Shown here: positions 53,874-64,000 of the stretch, piece by piece | How the letters are laid out: every line of letters starts with the position of its first letter | Position numbering within the stretch: the first letter of the stretch is position 1 | Origin: Gonocerus acuteangulatus | Lineage: Eukaryota > Arthropoda > Insecta > Hemiptera > Coreidae | Direction: 5' to 3' | Assembly (NCBI GenBank): GCA_946811695.1 | Contig: OX328125.1 | Coordinates: 109,154,715 to 109,218,714 of the forward strand | Length of the DNA stretch: 64,000 nucleotides | Made by a program: the position numbers and the translations under genes | The notes under the pieces: generated by a model | What the model was told of the DNA's origin: nothing | The model's input: the letters and a program-made list of their open reading frames with translations, nothing else | Database searches by the model: none

Positions 53874-55161
53874 GGTTCCCGTAAATGTCTAGTCAAATTG
53901 TGAGGGGTGATAGAGGACCCTTGGGGGAACAAAAAATGTTCTATAACGATTTCCCGAATTCTCACCTATAAGGGAGAAATCGTCGTTTTATTGTTTTTTC
54001 GAGACAAACGTGGTTTTTGGAAAAATAATCGTTGTAGCTCCGTCCCAGGTGGTTCTACTAGAAAGGGAGTGAAACCAATCGAAAGGTGAGTAAATTTACT
54101 ATAAGACTAGTTGGGAGTAAACGTAAAAATGATTGAATGTAAGTATGTATATCTTACCAAAAGAAAGATATTGTAAATTCTAAAACAGTAAATAAATAAA
54201 ATACACATTTATTTTGAATTTATTAATCCAGGTACCTAATACTGGGTCCAGGAGGTGGCCATTAAGGAACCCCAACTATACATTAACCTCAAAATTATTA
54301 TTTTTACCTAGCATTTGAAAACATTTGTACTGGACTATGTACATCTTATTTATGAGGGATAGAATTTTTAATTACCACAACAAAAACGTATGGGCTCACA
54401 AGAATCCCTGTGAGTTTCATAAGCGTAGCAATCAGTATCAATTCAAGGTAAAGCATTTGTTTTCTAAATATAAATACCTGTAAAAGTGTGTTCAAATGCG
54501 TGCGTGATCTAGGTAAAAATAATAATTTTTGAGGTTAATGTATAGTTGGGGATCCGTAATGGCCGCCTCCTGGACCCAGTATTAGGTACCTGAATTAATA
54601 AAATCAAAATAAATTTGTATTTTATTTACTGTTTCAGGCATTTTTTTTATGTTCGTGGAAGTAATTTTCTTTTCACAGATCCATGTTTTTTTTTAAAACT
54701 TTTGTTTTAAAACCGTTCAAATACTTCAATAAAGGGTTGTGATACATGAATGGAAAGATAATTAAATGGGGAAGTTTTTCTGAAACCCGGAAATCTCTAA
54801 TTCTGCCCATTGAGGAGTAACGCTGGAAAGAAATATCAAGAAAATTTCAGGAAATTTAGAATAGCTTTCTTTTGGTAAGATATACATACTTACATTCAAT
54901 CATTTATACGTTTACTTCCAACTAGTCTTATAGTAAATTTACTCAGCTTTCGATTGGTTTCACTCCCTTTCTAGTAGAACCACCTGGGACGGAGCTACAA
55001 CGATTATTTTTCCAAAAACCACGTTTGTCTCGAAAAAACAATAAAACGACGATTTCTCCCTTATAGGTGAGAATTCGGGAAATCGTTATAGAACATTTTT
55101 TGTTCCCCCAAGGGTCCTCTATCACCCCTCACAATTTGACTAGACATTTACGGGACACCCT
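53871..55161. mobile_element. Palindromic CAGGGTG element, second copy
   Basis: Matches 33002-34685 on both arms (a shared 60-codon frame is read identically but for the last residue from both arms, 53907-54089 and 54943-55125). The left arm has lost about 400 bp. The ends lie in TA sequence. Confidence 0.75.
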
Positions 55162-55264
55162 ATATATATATATTTTAACGGGGGTCATTTTCGGAGTCTA
55201 TTAGGTAAGATCGATAAAGATTTAAAAATATTTTTAAGTATTAGGAATGATATCGAAGTTGGTA

Positions 55265-55550
55265 TCATAGGCGTATAGGAATAGAAAATCATTTCGGGAG
55301 GGGCGGGTAACATTTGGGGGGGGGGGGGGGTGAGGCCTTTTCCAGGGTATGGAATACTAACAATTTAGAACTTGGAATAGTTTTAACCAACTAAAACGTT
55401 AAACACCAAGGTTCAAGTATTTTGTATAAACCAAGTGGTCTTAGTTAATTTATTTTTGAGGGTTTATGCCACATTATTACCAACTCAAAATTTCGTGGGA
55501 GGGGCGTCTGCAGACCTCTCAGGCCCCCCTTCCTATGCCCATGGATGTTA
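55265..55550. mobile_element. Small element with CGTAT/ATGCCCAT ends and poly(G)
   Basis: 'ataggcgtatagg' .. poly(G) .. 'tccagggtatggaatactaa' .. 'ggaggggcgtctgcagacct' .. 'cctatgcccatgg'. The same family as 42303-42530 and 56480-57505. Confidence 0.5.
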
Positions 55551-56304
55551 CTAGGAAGGATATAAGAGGTGGAATTAGGAAGGGATTTAGAAGGAGGCAT
55601 TAGGAAGGTCATCAGAGGTGGTATTAGGAAGGATATAAAAGGTAGTATAAGGGAAGAATAAATAATAAATAACTATGACATTGTTTAGTAATTTCATAAA
55701 TAATGTATTTTACTGATTTAAGGATAAAGTTTTATTCTATTATCACAAAATATTTTGGATAAGAATTATTAATTTTTTTTTAAAAATTTTACGTTCAAAC
55801 AACAGTAATTCATTTAGCAAAAACAAAATATTTTAAAACTAATTTTTAATGTAATTTTTTTTTTTTAAGTTCTATTCTTAACATTATTTTTTAATACAAT
55901 GCAATAGCACTAACACAATATATAAATACTCAAGTAATTTAAAATCATGTAATCTAATATTATATGTATATGTACATATGTATTTAAGTAAATAATAAAA
56001 ACAAACTTATATTAAGCATAATTTAATGTTAGTATGTAAACGTATAGGCAATAAGGTAATATAATGCGATGTAATAATATATACATAAAAAAGAAGGTAA
56101 TATAATGCAATGTAATAATATATACATAAAGAATAAGGTAATATAATGCAATGTAATAATATATACATAATATACATATATAGGCAATAAGCTCATATAA
56201 TGTTCTGTAATAACTATATAAAATATAAGGTGTACTTCGGCATAATGCAGAACACCAACAAATAAATAAACTAAAGAAATAAATAAATAATAAATAAAGA
56301 AACA
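55551..56304. other. AT-rich with short tandem repeats, no gene seen
   Basis: 55555-55655 has repeated 'attaggaaggatataagagg'-like units. 56050-56170 has about three 42-bp units of 'ggtaatataatgcaatgtaa'. Confidence 0.5.
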
Positions 56305-56448
56305 ACAAAATACCTAAATCGATCCGCTGCTTCTCTCAGAGTCTTCTTCTTGGATTTGACATCTTCAATCATATTTTTCAAAGCCTCTTTGGAATAAATA
56401 CTGTTTTCCTTTAAGCCAAGAGGACGCGGGTATAATTGATACATGTCC
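56305..56448 (-). pseudogene. Possible pipsqueak-type HTH exon
   Basis: The minus-strand frame reads MYQLYPRPLGLKENSIYSKE then ALKNMIEDVKSKKKTLREAA and DRF, followed by AG|GTATTT, a donor-like site. The spacing and the 'A...V..K..TLREAA..F' pattern match the start of psq-type helix-turn-helix domains found in pogo/Tigger transposases and jerky-like proteins. No partner exon is found, so this may be a captured exon or a transposase remnant. Confidence 0.4.
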
Positions 56449-56479
56449 GAACTCACCCCACGGGGCAGGGAAAATGTCG

Positions 56480-57505
56480 GGGGGGGGGGGGGGTCTGAGA
56501 CCATTTCCAGGGTATGGAATACTAAAAATTTAGAGATTGGAATAGTTTTAGGCAACTAAAACGTTATTTTTATTTTTTTTTTTTTTGTGCATCTACGGTG
56601 AGTGGTCATTTGCACCTTAAAACGTTATTACACGTAAAATAAAATATGTATTATGAACTAAGTGATCTTATTTAATATATTTTTAAGGGTTTAATGACAA
56701 GTTTTTATCAAGGACCGAAATCAAAATTAAATGTTTCCTAAAAATGATTTAATTAAAAAAATGAAAATTACTTCATAATTTATATTTTTAAAATTAATAA
56801 TTAACTGTTATGAAATAATTTTTATTTTTAAGTTCTTAAAATAAAAATTATTGGAAAATTGTTTTAAAAAAATAATGAAATATATCAATTACGATGGAAT
56901 TTTTATTTTGAATTCACAATAATAAAAATTAAAGGTAAAGTGAAACTCATTTATTAAATATCTCTTATCCTCGGAATAAATCAATAAATACTTGATTTGA
57001 AACCTTTTGATTAATAGAAGTTATTTGCTTATGTGAGTGAATCAAAGTTCCTCTAAATCCAATTGATTTGTATGAGTATATATTGGATATTATAGACTTC
57101 GTTTTTGTGCATTACTTTCTATTTATTATAGCATTAATTTTTTTTTATTATTTAAAATAATGTTTAAAGTTAAAGTATAAAAAAAAAATGTTATTGAAAA
57201 TTGTTATAAAAAAATGTCGAAATAACATTATTCAAATAATTTTTATTTTTAAGGTTTTGAAATAAAAATTATTAAACTTTTTTTTTAAAATATTAAAATA
57301 TAATATATTTTATATCTAATTGATATTATCAATTATGATGGAATTTCTATTTTTATTTCCTAATAATAAAAATTAAAGGTTAAGTGAAACTCATTTGAAA
57401 TAAAAATAGTTATTTTCGGTCTCTGGTTATTACCATGAAATCAAAATTCCGGGAGGGGCTGCAGCCCCTAAGCCCCCCCCCCTTATATACGCCCATATAA
57501 ACAAT
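56480..57505 (-). mobile_element. Longer copy of the GGGGCTGCAGCCCC element with insert
   Basis: 'tccagggtatggaatactaa' at 56507, 'gaactaagtgatcttattta' at 56656, then an AT-rich insert 56730-57430 that itself holds two diverged direct copies ('aataaaaattaaaggt(a/t)aag' at about 56920 and 57365). It ends 'gggaggggctgcagcccct' and 'atatacgcccat'. Confidence 0.5.
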
Positions 57506-57510
57506 CATTC

Positions 57511-59178
57511 TAGAGCAACAAATTAGCAACAAATTCTCGTACCAATCTGAATTTGGTCAGACAATTAGATCAAAAGTTACAGGGGTGGCTGTGCTGGCGT
57601 AATATTACGGTAGCACAGCCACGTTTTCTCGGAAACGGCTGGAGTGACAAATTCGTGATTGGTGTCATTCTAGAGCAACAAATTAGCAACAAATTCTCGT
57701 ACCAATCTGAATTTCGTCAGACAATTAGATCAAAAGTTACGGGGGTGGCTGTGCTGGCGTAATATTACGCTAGCACAGCCACGTTTTCTCGGAAACGGCT
57801 GGAGCGACAAATTCGTGATTGGTGTCATTCTAGAGCAACAAATTAGCAACAAATTCTCGTACCAATCTGAATTTCGTCAGACAATTAGATCAAAAGTTAC
57901 AGGGGTGGCTGTGCTGGCGTAATATTACGCTAGCACAGCCACGTTTTCTCGGAAACGGCTGGAGCGACAAATTCGTGATTGGTGTCATTCTAGAGCAACA
58001 AATTAGCAACAAATTCTCGTACCAATCTGAATTTCGTCAGACAATTAGATCAAAAGTTACAGGGGTGGCTGTGCTGGCGTAATATTACGCTAGCACAGCC
58101 ACGTTTTCTCGGAAACGGCTGGAGCGACAAATTCGTGATTGGTGTCATTCTAGAGCAACAAATTAGCAACAAATTCTCGTACCAATCTGAATTTCGTCAG
58201 ACAATTAGATCAAAAGTTACAGGGGTGGCTGTGCTGGCGTAATATTACGCTAGCACAGCCACGTTTTCTCGGAAACGGCTGGAGCGACAAATTCGTGATT
58301 GGTGTCATTCTAGAGCAACAAATTAGCAACAAATTCTCGTACCAATCTGAATTTCTTCAGACAATTAGATCAAAAGTTACAGGGGTGGCTGTGCTGGCGT
58401 AATATTACGCTAGCACAGCCACGTTTTCTCGGAAACGGCTGGAGCGACAAATTCGTGATTGGTGTCATTCTAGAGCAACAAATTAGCAACAAATTCTCGT
58501 ACCAATCTGAATTTCGTCAGACAATTAGATCAAAAGTTACAGGGGTGGCTGTGCTGGCGTAATATTACGCTAGCACAGCCACGTTTTCTCGGAAACGGCT
58601 GGAGCGACAAATTCGTGATTGGTGTCATTCTAGAGCAACAAATTCTCGTACCAATCTGAATTTCGTCAGACAATTAGATCAAAAGTTACGGGGGTGGCTG
58701 TGCTGGCGTAATATTACGCTAGCACAGCCACGTTTTCTCGGAAACGGCTGGAGCGACAAATTCGTGATTGGTGTCATTCTAGAGCAACAAATTAGCAACA
58801 AATTCTCGTACCAATCTGAATTTCGTCAGACAATTAGATCAAAAGTTACGGGGGTGGCTGTGCTGGCGTAATATTACGCTAGCACAGCCACGTTTTCTCG
58901 GAAACGGCTGGAGCGACAAATTCGTGATTGGTGTCATTCTAGAGCAACAAATTAGCAACAAATTCTCGTACCAATCTGAATTTCGTCAGACAATTAGATC
59001 AAAAGTTACAGGGGTGGCTGTGCTGGCGTAATATTACGCTAGCACAGCCACGTTTTCTCGGAAACGGCTGGAGCGACGAATTTGAAAATAGTGTAACAAA
59101 TTAGCAACAAATTAGCAACAAATTACTGATATGTTAGAAGTTGGGGTTGCAATGTTGCTGTTCCAGCGTAATAGGGCT
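57511..59178 (-). repeat. 160-bp array, right arm (10 hairpin-bearing units)
   Basis: Hairpin centres at about 57599, 57759, 57919, 58079, 58239, 58399, 58559, 58708, 58868 and 59028. The period is 160 bp except one 149-bp unit that lost an 11-bp 'attagcaacaa' repeat (58640). The orientation is opposite to the left arm. Confidence 0.95.
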
Positions 59179-59187
59179 TCCCTATGG
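59179..59187. repeat. 9-bp target-site duplication, right
   Basis: TCCCTATGG, identical to 47019-47027. Confidence 0.9.
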
Positions 59188-59534
59188 GGGAGGGAGGAAC
59201 CGCGCTAAAACTGAAAACATTTCCATTTTTCCAGTCATCCAATTTATCAAGAACATTTGTAATGAAAAATTCTCAATTCCTGTCTTTTAAGAGAAATATA
59301 TTTTGAATTGTCACTATATTAGGAGTATCTGCAATACTTTACTCTTTTGAGTGTTCCTGAAGAGTTTTATAGCCACAGTACTCCAGTTTTAGCACTTTTG
59401 TTTATGTGTTCAAATTGAATTTAGCCACCAAACCGGCTCAGACATTGATTCTTACTTCTAACACTAGGGGCGCTGTTCATTTCAAATATAGAAGAACCCA
59501 TTATTTACATATACACTATATATATTATATATAT

Positions 59535-60257
59535 CTCTAGCTGTCAGCTGCCATGCCATACTACACCTACATCATTTTAAATTGCTGTTACCCCGCGTGC
59601 CAAGCTACATCTACTTTATTTTAAATAGCTGTTACCCAGTGTGCCATGCTATACCTACTTCATTTTAAATAAATATTACCCAGTGTGCTATACTACACCT
59701 ACATCATTTTAAATTGCTGTTACCCAGCGTGCCAAGCTACATCTACTTTATTTTAAATTGCTGTTACCCCGCGTGCCAAGCTACATCTACTTTATTTTAA
59801 ATAGCTGTTACCCGGTGTGCCATGCTATACCTACTTCATTTTAAATAAATATTACCCAGTGTGCCATACTACACCTACATCATTTTAAATTGCTGTTACC
59901 CAGCGTGCCACATCTACTTTATTTTAAATAGCTGTCTTCTATATTTGAAATGAACAGCGCCCCTTTATTACTTTATTGCTGCTACATCTACTTTATTTTA
60001 AATAGCTGTTACCCAGGGTGCCAAGCTACATCTACTTAACTTTAAATAAATATTACCCAGTGTGCCATACTACACCTACATCATTTTAAATTGCTGTTAC
60101 CCGGCGTGCCAAGCTACATCTACTTTATTTTAAATAGCTGTTACCCGGTGTGCCATGCTATACATACTTCATTTTAAATAGATATTACCTGGTGTGCCAT
60201 GGTATACCTACTTCATTTTAAATAGCTGTTACCCCGCGTGCAATGCTACACCTCCTT
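59535..60257. repeat. 44-bp minisatellite in FAR 2, left block
   Basis: About 16 units, against about 10 in FAR 1. A 30-bp inverted copy of the upstream flank lies inside at 59935-59964. Confidence 0.9.
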
Positions 60258-60279
60258 TATATTATTATTAATATTATAT

Positions 60280-60795
60280 ATTTCTGGAGCTTCGGAACTT
60301 GGCTATTTTCTCCTTTAATTTCATAATTACAATTCATAAAAAAATAAAGTTTTGAAAATTACATGAAATAATGTCATAAACATTAGGATACATAACAAAT
60401 AAAAAGAAAATGAATACAACAAAATGAATTTCATCACATACATTTCGGAAAGCTGTGCACAGTGTATTGGTCTTAGTAAGGGAAATAGAAACGCTATTTT
60501 TTATTAATTTTGTGTTCTTCCATTTTGTTCCTGATTCCAGCCTGTGTTCTTCCAGATTTTGGAGTGTTTTTTCCTTTACTTCTTAATCCCTTCACCGGTA
60601 CCACCTTTTTATCTTTTGAATTTTCTTTCTGAGTCCTTGCCTTCTTCTCGTCAAAGTTAGTAGCTGAACATCCAGGGCCATTATCTTCTAGAGGAGGAAG
60701 ATCTAAGTGAATTTCACTATCCTTTGAAGGAGATTTTGAAGCATCCAGTGACTCAAGTAGTTCAATTTTAAGTCTATGTCCATATCCGTCATTAT
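60280..60795 (-). pseudogene. Broken copy of the 189-codon frame
   Basis: The same DNA as 4430-4983, but missing about 35 bp near the start and one T in a homopolymer, so the frame is lost. This argues that neither copy is under strong protein-level selection. Confidence 0.6.
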
Positions 60796-60925
60796 ATTAA
60801 ATATATGTTACCCAGCGTGCCATTCTACACCTACATCATTTTAAATAGCTGTTACCCAGCGTACCAAACTACACCTACTTTATTTTAAATATCTGTTATC
60901 AGGCATGCCAGGCTACATCTACTTA
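60796..60925. repeat. 44-bp minisatellite in FAR 2, right block
   Basis: Three units, matching 4985-5117. Confidence 0.85.
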
Positions 60926-61025
60926 TATCAAATTCTTCATTTGTATTTCTTTCTTTTTTTTTTTTTAAGTATCATATTAAAATATTGTATACCGGTTCAT
61001 GTAATAATCGGTTATTGTGTTGTTT

Positions 61026-61159
61026 TATCGCGGTTCCTCCCTCCCCATAGGGAGGAACCCCGCTTATAAGGTTGATACAATGAAACAATCCGGAAGTACC
61101 GACTAGAAAATTTCGCGTTTCAGAACCCCTAGAGACCGAAAATAACGGTGGTTCAAATT

Positions 61160-61250
<91 letters not shown>

Positions 61251-61322
61251 TTGTCTGTTCGCGGATTTCTGGCTTCCCTGATGGTCCGATTTTGATGCAA
61301 TTTCCGCGAACAGACAAATATA

Positions 61323-61367
<45 letters not shown>

Positions 61368-62708
61368 ATTTGTCTGTTCGCGGATTTCTGGCTTCCCTGA
61401 TGGTCCGATTTTGATGCAATTTGGTACAAAAATCGTTCGTCTAATTTGAAAGGTCAAGTTCGTTAACCAGCAAAATCCGCCCACGAGAAGATGGCGTTTC
61501 GGGCAAAATTCGCGCAAAAAAAATCGTAACGCTTACGTTTTTGAGTTCATTAGCTTGTAAGTACTCGTTTTATATGCTTCTTGGGCTAGGAATACGAATG
61601 AAACCATTTTCAAGGCGATAGCTTTAACCGTTTTCGAGAAAATTGGAAAAATAGTTTTTGAATACCGTTTTTGGTTTGGGTACTTAGAATCATGGGATTC
61701 AGTTGAAACATTTTCTGCATGTTTTACTATCATTAAAACTAATATGTTGAAATTTTGGTTACGTTTGGAGTTAAGGAAGGGTTAGAATAAAATATTTTAT
61801 CAATAGACATAAAATGTTTTGGTAACTTTGTATACTTTCCTTAATATCTCGAGATAGGTTGGGAATCTTGGTAAACGGAAGAATACCATTAGAAAGCTTA
61901 CTAAATTCTCTACAAAAAAGGTTCTAATGAAAGTTTTGATTAGGCGATGTCAATCGGAGAAATAAGTGCTTAAAACTTTAAAGTAATTGATTTCGCTTAT
62001 TCGAACTGTTCTTTTTGTCTGTTTTTATTCCTTGTTATTGTTTAATTGCTTATAGTTGGATAATGTATTTTACAATAAAACGGATTAGGCAAAATAAGAA
62101 AAACAATTCATTGTTAGAAATATAGCTTGCCAAGAGAAAGAGATTCGATGACGTCTTTTGAATATTTTCAATTGCCTTCATGCTGTTGGTTTTTTTTATT
62201 TTATTTTTTAATTGATTTTATTTGTAGAATTATTACTATAGTAAAAGAACACAGGAATATGTGAAACATTTTGATATTTTTCAATTCATTGAAACGTATG
62301 AAATGAAGTATCGGTAGAAGAGGATTCTAGAGTCTGGCGGACCCGAGCAGGTAATGCCATAAAACCCTTTGAACAAAGGCCGAGGAAAATATGATCTGTT
62401 TCTACTCTAAGCTTTTCATATGACAATAGGGATATGAACAGGAACCGGAGTCTCCCGTGGTCTAATGGCTAGTACCTTGGATTCATAAGCGGGAGATGGT
62501 GGGTTCGATTCCCAACCTCCGGCAGGAATTTTATCATCTCACGGCTCGCTGGTAAAATTCCTCGCTGCACCCTGGATGTCGGCGCTAATGACCTAGATGT
62601 AGACGCGCCGTAAAAAAAAAAAGAAAAAAAATATAAAATAAATAAATAAAAAAAAAAAAAACTATGAAGAGGAACCGCGCTAAGATGATGCAGTTCCTGC
62701 GAGTCGGA
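61026..62708 (+). mobile_element. CGCGGTTCC-family element, full copy with SINE
   Basis: Left hairpin end at 61026-61070, a complex TA region (61162-61370) in which a 'tttgtctgttcgcggatt' block appears three times, one of them inverted, then internal blocks, SINE-A and the right end at 62671-62708. It cuts off the FAR 2 duplication. Confidence 0.8.
62447..62663 (+). mobile_element. tRNA-derived SINE-A
   Basis: Same position and same 13-bp flanking repeats as the SINE at 25954; box A TGGTCTAATGGC, box B GGGTTCGATTCCC, A-rich tail with AATAAATAAATA. Confidence 0.85.
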
Positions 62709-62725
62709 CTTTTTTTGTTTTGTTT

Positions 62726-62861
62726 TTAGCGCGGTTCCTCTCTCCCCCATAGGGAGGAACCCCGCTTATAAGGTTGATACAATGAAACAATCCGGAAGTG
62801 CCGACTAGAAAATTTTGCGTTTCAGAACCCCTAGAGACCGAAAATTATGGTGGTTCAAATT

Positions 62862-62910
<49 letters not shown>

Positions 62911-64000
62911 CTGTTCGCTCTCTAGGTCGAAGACGAATGGTCCGATTTTGATGAAATTTGGTACAAAAATCCGTCGTCCAATTTGAAAGGTCAAGTTCGT
63001 TAACCAGCGAAATCCGCCTACCGGAAGATGGCGTTTGGGACGAAATTCGCGCAAAAAAAATCGTAACGTTTAGGTTTTTGAGTTCATAAGCTTCTAAGTA
63101 CTCGTTTTTTATGATTCCTGGGCTAGGAAAACGAATGAAACCATTTTCAAGGCGATAGCTTTAACTGTTTTCGAGAAAATTGGAAAAATATTTTTTGAAT
63201 ACCGTTTTTGGTTTGGGTACTTAGAATCATGGGATTCAGTTGAAACATTTTCTGCATGTTTTACTATCATTAAAACTAATATGTTGAAATTTTGGTTACG
63301 TTTGGAGTTAAGGAAGGGTTAGAATAAAATATTTTATCAATAGACATAAAATGTTTTGGTAACTTTGTATACTTTCCTTAATATCTCGAGATAGGTTGGG
63401 AATTTTGGGAAACGGAAGAACACCATTAGAAAGCTTACTAAATTCTCTACAAAAAAGGTTCTAATGAAAGTTTTGATTAGGCGATGTCAATCGGAGAAAT
63501 AAGTGCTTAAAACTTTAAAGTAATTGATTTCGCTTATTCGAACTGTTCTTTTTGTCTGTTTTTATTCCTTGTTATTTTTTAATTGCTTATAGTTGGATAA
63601 TGTATTTTACAATAAAACGGATTAGGCAAAATAAGAAAAACAATTCATTGTTAGAAATATAGCTTGCCAAGAGAAAGAGATTCGATGACGTCTTTTGAAT
63701 ATTTTCAATTGCCTTCATGCTGTTGGTTTTTTTTATTTTATTTTTTAATTGATTTTATTTGTAGAATTATTACTATAGTAAAAGAACACAGGAATATGTG
63801 AAACATTTTGATATTTTTCAATTCATTGAAACGTATGAAATGAAGTATCGGTAGAAGAGGATTCTAGAGTCTGGCGGACCCGAGCAGGTAATGCCATAAA
63901 ACCCTTTGAACAAAGGCCGAGGAAAATATGATCTGTTTCTACTCTAAGCTTTTCATATGACAATAGGGATATGAACAGGAACCGGAGTCTCCCGTGGTCT
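62726..64000 (+). mobile_element. CGCGGTTCC-family element, cut by window end
   Basis: Left hairpin end, TA tract 62863-62906, internal blocks nearly identical to the previous copy. It reaches the start of the same SINE-A at 63984. Confidence 0.8.
63984..64000 (+). mobile_element. SINE-A start (cut by window end)
   Basis: 'ggagtctcccgtggtct' after 'atgaacaggaacc', as in the two other SINE-bearing copies. Confidence 0.7.

Larger units (their letters stand above)
47028..59178. mobile_element. 12.15-kb fold-back transposon with 160-bp inverted arrays
   Basis: The ends read AGCCCTATTACGCTGGAACA inward from both sides and match for about 49 bp without a difference, then continue with one indel. 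A perfect 9-bp target duplication flanks them. Each arm is a tandem array of 160-bp units in inverted orientation. The 9.4-kb middle (48140-57510) is a mosaic of other repeats; no transposase frame is visible. Drosophila FB elements share the design (long arrayed inverted repeats, 9-bp duplication), and 9-bp duplications are also typical of Mutator-like elements. Assignment to either group is inference. Confidence 0.85.
42014..59208 (-). mobile_element. CGCGGTTCC-family element, reversed, swollen to 17 kb by nested inserts
   Basis: Right end TCCGACTCGCAGGAACTGCA at 42014 and left end GGAACCGCGCTAA at 59196-59208, with FAR 1 showing the empty site (3656-3664). The original element was about 5 kb or less; an RTE (43537-45650) and the fold-back transposon (47028-59178) entered it later. 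No clear target duplication; the site is an A run. Confidence 0.75.
39376..61025 (+). repeat. Segmental duplicate of the FAR 1 5' region (with insertions)
   Basis: Blocks 885-1092, 1366-2500 and 3044-5205 are found again in order at 39376-39586, 39587-41390, and 41398-42013 plus 59209-61024. Differences are a few percent, plus large gaps: copy 2 lacks 1093-1365 and 2502-3043, and has gained a MITE (40146-40888) and the 17-kb block. The duplicate runs into a new repeat at 61026. Confidence 0.85.

Noticed and set aside
53907..55125. A 60-codon frame read from both arms of a palindromic element
   Set aside because: Identity follows from the inverted arms themselves; no start context or family match, and the 33002 copy does not keep it as a longer frame.
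60972..61517. Frames rich in alternating I and Y, here and at many (TA)n sites
   Set aside because: They are translations of TA microsatellites.

Overview
The window is eukaryotic, AT-rich and intron-rich, and almost certainly from an insect. It carries one intact insect-type fatty acyl-CoA reductase (FAR) gene spread over about 23 kb, the first two exons of a second FAR copy, and a dense load of insect-style mobile elements: Jockey- and RTE-clade LINE pieces, Ty3/Gypsy-like LTR pieces, tRNA- and 5S-headed SINEs, IS630/mariner-like pieces and fold-back MITEs. I cannot name the species; a hemipteran would fit but is not shown. No bacterial genes, operons or CRISPR are present.

Layout. 1-1430: SINE tail, a fold-back MITE and a short copy of an abundant repeat, here called the CGCGGTTCC family. 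1431-24784 (+): FAR gene 1, ten coding exons whose phases all join, giving a predicted 526-residue protein with the NAD(P) loop, the YxxxK active site, a FAR_C (sterile-type) region and a C-terminal membrane segment. Its introns hold a split 44-bp minisatellite, three SINE families, an LTR integrase fragment with its LTR, a minus-strand gag plus LTR, MITEs, a Jockey RT fragment and an inverted duplication. 24923-39375: repeated CGCGGTTCC-family copies broken up by a DUF4817/IS630-type element, SINEs, an RNase H LINE fragment carrying a 57-bp VNTR, and a 1.7-kb palindromic element. 39376 onward: a segmental duplicate of the 5' part of FAR 1 (exons 1-2 and much of intron 2). Its intron 2 is enlarged by a roughly 17-kb nested insertion (42014-59208); exons 3-10, if they exist, lie beyond the window. 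61026-64000: two more CGCGGTTCC-family copies, each with the same tRNA-SINE.

The most unusual object is at 47028-59178. It is a 12,151-bp fold-back transposon with perfectly matching ends and a perfect 9-bp target duplication. Its arms are inverted arrays of a 160-bp unit, with 7 hairpin-bearing units on the left and 10 on the right. Every unit holds a GC-rich hairpin with TAATATTAC at its apex, the nonanucleotide of geminivirus-type rolling-circle origins, plus iteron-like direct repeats. The terminus itself looks like half of that hairpin. No Rep or transposase gene is visible in the loop, so a replication-origin role is a hypothesis.

The only host gene supported with confidence is FAR, which makes fatty alcohols for waxes, pheromones or cuticular lipids. 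Everything else is mobile or repetitive DNA, layered in an order that can be read from target duplications and from comparing the two FAR copies.
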